7,185 nt of DNA, taken from positions 1-7,185 of the forward strand of contig DATLFP010000036.1 of NCBI GenBank assembly GCA_035540955.1, in the 5' to 3' direction. The DNA is from DATLFP01 sp035540955 (GTDB taxonomy: Bacteria; Actinomycetota; Acidimicrobiia; Acidimicrobiales; CADCSY01). Below are positions 1 through 7,185 of the stretch, piece after piece (the first letter of the stretch is position 1; each line of letters opens with the position of its first letter). Under the pieces are notes generated by a model that saw only the letters and a list, made by a program, of their open reading frames with translations, had not been told where the DNA came from and did no database searches. The position numbers and the translations under genes are program-made.

Positions 1-5511
<5,511 letters not shown>

Positions 5512-5517
5512 CAGTTA

Positions 5518-5523
5518 CTCCTC
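5518..5523 (-). promoter_or_regulatory. Ribosome-binding site of rpoB
   Basis: GAGGAG on the minus strand is 6 bases before the GTG at 5511. With the in-frame TAA at 5517-5515 it fixes the rpoB start at this GTG (or, less likely, the CTG one codon before). Confidence 0.85.
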
Positions 5524-5609
5524 GAAGGAGGGGCGGGAAGGGACCGCAGGGCGCGCGCGACCGACGAGAAGGTGAAGCAGACGGACAGGGCGCGCCACGG
5601 CAACCGACA

Positions 5610-5638
5610 AGCGTACGGGCACGGGGCGGCCAGCGCAA
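5610..5638 (-). promoter_or_regulatory. Candidate proximal rpoBC promoter (P2)
   Basis: On the minus strand, TTGCGC (5638-5633) and TACGCT (5615-5610) are separated by 17 bases. This fits the loose actinobacterial housekeeping pattern TTGNNN-17-TANNNT. The transcript would start near 5603 and have a leader of roughly 90 bases. This was found by eye in GC-rich sequence where weak matches are common, so it is a prediction only. Its -35 overlaps the leader hairpin at 5635-5654. Confidence 0.4.
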
Positions 5639-5654
5639 CCCCTTCTGGGGTCGC
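5635..5654 (-). other. Hairpin in the rpoB leader
   Basis: Read on the minus strand, GCGACCCC and GGGGTTGC flank an AGAA loop and form an 8-bp stem with one G-U pair. On the plus strand the wobble position becomes an A/C mismatch, so the structure is better formed in RNA from the rpoB direction. It would lie about 20 bases into a transcript from P1 and overlaps the -35 of P2. No U-tract follows, so it is not a classic intrinsic terminator. Its function is unknown. Confidence 0.4.
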
Positions 5655-5680
5655 CAGCAAGGCCCTCGCGGGTTGGGAGG

Positions 5681-5710
5681 ACAGTACGACGGGAGTGCGC
5701 AGAAAGTCAA
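5681..5710 (-). promoter_or_regulatory. Candidate distal rpoBC promoter (P1)
   Basis: On the minus strand, TTGACT (5710-5705) and TACTGT (5686-5681) are separated by 18 bases. The -35 matches the consensus TTGACA in five of six bases, and the -10 fits the relaxed TANNNT form used by actinobacterial housekeeping sigma factors. Transcription would start near 5674, leaving a leader of about 160 bases before the rpoB GTG. A promoter in this gap is expected, because rpoB has no co-directional gene upstream in the window. Confidence 0.5.
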
Positions 5711-5750
5711 CGATCTCGGGGCCGAACGCGCTCGGTTGACGCGGGGCCGG

Positions 5751-5764
5751 GGGTACCGGTTCCC
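5751..5764. other. Imperfect dyad just before the flavocytochrome start
   Basis: GGGTACCGGTTCCC is a 14-bp dyad with a single mismatched pair (T5754/T5761), centred on ACCGGT and ending two bases before the GTG at 5766. It could be an operator, or it could fold over the weak G-rich ribosome-binding region. In GC-rich DNA such short dyads also occur by chance. Confidence 0.25.
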
Positions 5765-5765
5765 G

Positions 5766-7082
5766 GTGAAGCTCGTCGCCCACGGCTTCCTCTGGCTGTT
5801 CTTCTACCTCGCCCTGGCCGTGGCACCCCTCCTGTTCGCCTTCGCCGGCGGGGCCCCCGAAGGCCGGGGCTTCTGGACCGAGCTGTCGGTGGCGCTCGGC
5901 TTCGTCGGCCTCGCCCTCCTCGGCCTGCAGTTCGCGGTGACGGCCCGCTCCAACGGCGTGGACGCCCCGTACGGGCTCGACGTCGTCCTCCGCTTCCACC
6001 GCCAGATGTCGTTCGTGGGCTTCGCCTTCGTGCTCGCCCACCCCACCATCCTCTTCCTGACCGGCGCCGCACCCTGGGCCCTGCTCCGGGTGTGGGACGC
6101 CCCGTGGCGGGCCCGGCTCGGGGTCACGGCCGTCGTCGCCCTGACCCTCCTCCTCGTCACGTCGGTCTGGCGGCAGGGGCTGCGGCTCAGCTACGAGGCC
6201 TGGCGCCTGGCCCACGGCGTGCTCGCCGCGGTGATCATGGTCACCGCCCTCGCCCACGTCGAAGGCGTCGGGCACTACGTCTCGGGGCCCTGGCGGCGGT
6301 CGCTGTGGGCGGTGATGTCGCTCTGCGTCGTTGCGCTGCTGATCTGGGTCCGGATCGTCAAGCCCGTGCTCATCCTCCGCCGCCCGTGGCGGCTGACCGC
6401 CGTCACCGCCCGGGCGCCCGGGGTGCACAGCCTGCTCCTGGAGGCCGACGGCCACGACGGGATGCGGTTCCAGGCCGGCCAGTTCGCGTGGCTGACCGTC
6501 GGCCGGTCGCCGCTGCGGCTGACCGAGCACCCCTTCTCGATCTCCTCGAGCGCCGAGGACCACGATCGGGTAGAGCTCACCATCAAGGCCCTGGGTGACT
6601 TCACCTCGACCGTCGGCGACCTGGAACCGGGCACCCGCGTCTACCTCGACGGTCCCTACGGCGTGTTCAGCTACGAGCGGAACGAGGCGGCGGGGTTCGT
6701 GTTCGTCGCCGGCGGGATCGGTATCACGCCCATCCTGAGCATGCTCCGGACCCTCGCCGACCGCGGCGACCGGCGGCCCGTCGTCCTGCTCTACGCGAAC
6801 AGCGACGCCGACTCGATCGCCTTCGCCGCCGAGCTCGACGTGCTCGCCGGGCGCCTCGACCTGCACCTCGTGCACGTCCTCGAGAGCCCGCCGCCGGGCT
6901 GGGCCGGCGCGTCCGGCTTCGTCGACGCCGACGTGCTGGCCCGCCACCTCTCCGAGCACCCCGAGCGGTTCGAGCACTTCGTGTGCGGCCCGGCGCCCCT
7001 GATGGACGCCGTCACCGAGGCGATCCACGGCCTCGGGGTGCCCGACGAGCGGATCCACACCGAGCGGTTCGACTTCATCTAG
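5766..7082 (+). CDS. Ferric-reductase/NOX-like transmembrane flavocytochrome (FAD, NAD(P)H, two haems b)
   Basis: This is predicted to carry electrons from cytoplasmic NAD(P)H via FAD and two b haems across the membrane; the acceptor (Fe3+, O2 or a partner protein) is unknown. Of 438 residues, the first ~200 form six hydrophobic helices (about 3-27, 39-59, 79-99, 117-134, 149-167, 179-198). Two His pairs, H78/H92 in helix 3 and H150/H164 in helix 5, both fit H-x13-H, the bis-haem signature of the ferric reductase superfamily. The ferredoxin-reductase-type module follows: HPFSIS (255-260) and GDFT (277-280) for FAD, GPYG (296-299), the nucleotide loop GGIGITP (316-322), CGP (407-409) and the C-terminal ERFDFI. 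Only two Cys are present (187 and 407), so there is no 2Fe-2S domain. The GTG at 5766 places the first helix at the N-terminus. TTG at 5736 would add ten basic residues, and neither start has a strong ribosome-binding site. The reading frame stays open back to 5502, but that extension is low complexity and covers the rpoB promoter region. The gene is divergent from rpoB and coupled to the gene at 7094. Confidence 0.9.
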   Translation: MKLVAHGFLWLFFYLALAVAPLLFAFAGGAPEGRGFWTELSVALGFVGLALLGLQFAVTARSNGVDAPYGLDVVLRFHRQMSFVGFAFVLAHPTILFLTGAAPWALLRVWDAPWRARLGVTAVVALTLLLVTSVWRQGLRLSYEAWRLAHGVLAAVIMVTALAHVEGVGHYVSGPWRRSLWAVMSLCVVALLIWVRIVKPVLILRRPWRLTAVTARAPGVHSLLLEADGHDGMRFQAGQFAWLTVGRSPLRLTEHPFSISSSAEDHDRVELTIKALGDFTSTVGDLEPGTRVYLDGPYGVFSYERNEAAGFVFVAGGIGITPILSMLRTLADRGDRRPVVLLYANSDADSIAFAAELDVLAGRLDLHLVHVLESPPPGWAGASGFVDADVLARHLSEHPERFEHFVCGPAPLMDAVTEAIHGLGVPDERIHTERFDFI

Positions 7083-7086
7083 GAGG
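7081..7086 (+). promoter_or_regulatory. Ribosome-binding site of the gene at 7094
   Basis: AGGAGG is a perfect Shine-Dalgarno core 7 bases before the ATG at 7094. It overlaps the TAG stop (7080-7082) of the flavocytochrome gene, which indicates that the two genes are co-transcribed and probably translationally coupled. Confidence 0.8.
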
Positions 7087-7093
7087 CGGGAGG

Positions 7094-7185
7094 ATGCGGG
7101 AGCGGATGACGACCTGGGTGGTGCTGGGGCTGGCCGCGGTCCTCACCGCGTCCGCCGTGCTCTTCGCGCTCGCCCAGCGGACCTA
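7094..7185 (+). CDS. N-terminus of an unidentified membrane-anchored or exported protein (cut by window edge)
   Basis: Thirty codons and two bases are visible. The protein begins MRERMTTWVVLGLAAVLTAS and continues AVLFALAQRT. Two Arg residues precede a hydrophobic stretch from about residue 8 to 27, so this is a signal peptide or a single N-terminal membrane anchor with the rest of the protein probably outside. The ATG at 7094 is favoured by AGGAGG 7 bases upstream; a second ATG at 7106 is possible. The 11-base gap after the flavocytochrome gene implies an operon and a related job, perhaps an extracytoplasmic electron acceptor or assembly partner. That is inference: there is too little sequence to name a family. 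Confidence 0.7.
   Translation, partial: MRERMTTWVVLGLAAVLTASAVLFALAQRT

Noticed and set aside
5635..5654. Hairpin as an intrinsic terminator between the divergent genes
   Set aside because: Neither strand has a T-tract after the stem, and a terminator is not expected between divergent genes.
5736..5741. TTGACG on the plus strand as a -35 box for the flavocytochrome gene
   Set aside because: The -10 position 17-18 bases downstream holds GTTCCC or similar with no TANNNT match, and it would fall at the start codon. I find no convincing plus-strand promoter in the gap.

Overview
The window is high-GC DNA (GC-rich throughout, strong G/C bias at third codon positions) and looks chromosomal. It carries the RNA polymerase beta and beta' genes on the minus strand and a divergently transcribed membrane flavocytochrome gene on the plus strand. 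The RpoB and RpoC sequences resemble those of Actinomycetota: RpoC carries the N-terminal coiled-coil insertion typical of that phylum, and RpoB is about 1190 residues long without the large insertions of the E. coli protein. Several local departures from the Mycobacterium and Streptomyces sequences (a six-residue insertion in RpoC, a divergent segment in RpoB) suggest a deep-branching class such as Acidimicrobiia. That class assignment is inference from memory of related sequences.

Layout. Positions 1-1933 hold the first 644 codons of rpoC (minus strand), cut by the window edge about 86 residues after the catalytic aspartate motif. Positions 1933-5511 hold complete rpoB (minus strand), which starts with GTG behind a strong ribosome-binding site and overlaps rpoC by one base (TGATG). 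Positions 5512-5765 form a 254-base divergent intergenic region. On the minus strand it has two candidate sigma-70-type promoters for rpoBC and an 8-bp hairpin in the leader. On the plus strand there is a small dyad just ahead of the next gene. Positions 5766-7082 hold a six-helix ferric-reductase/NOX-type flavocytochrome of about 438 residues. Its stop codon lies inside the ribosome-binding site of a further plus-strand gene, starting at 7094, of which only 30 codons, including a hydrophobic N-terminal segment, are in the window.

Function. rpoB and rpoC are co-transcribed and translationally coupled and build the catalytic core of RNA polymerase. The flavocytochrome probably moves electrons from cytoplasmic NAD(P)H through FAD and two b haems to an acceptor on the outer face of the membrane. 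The tightly coupled downstream gene, with an N-terminal membrane segment, is the natural candidate partner, but its identity cannot be read from this window.

Most of the window is an ordinary housekeeping locus. The points worth a second look are the separation of rpoB from rplJL, unusual residues in and near the rifamycin-binding region of RpoB, the rpoB leader structure, and the unidentified redox neighbour. I see no mobile elements, CRISPR, tRNA or rRNA.
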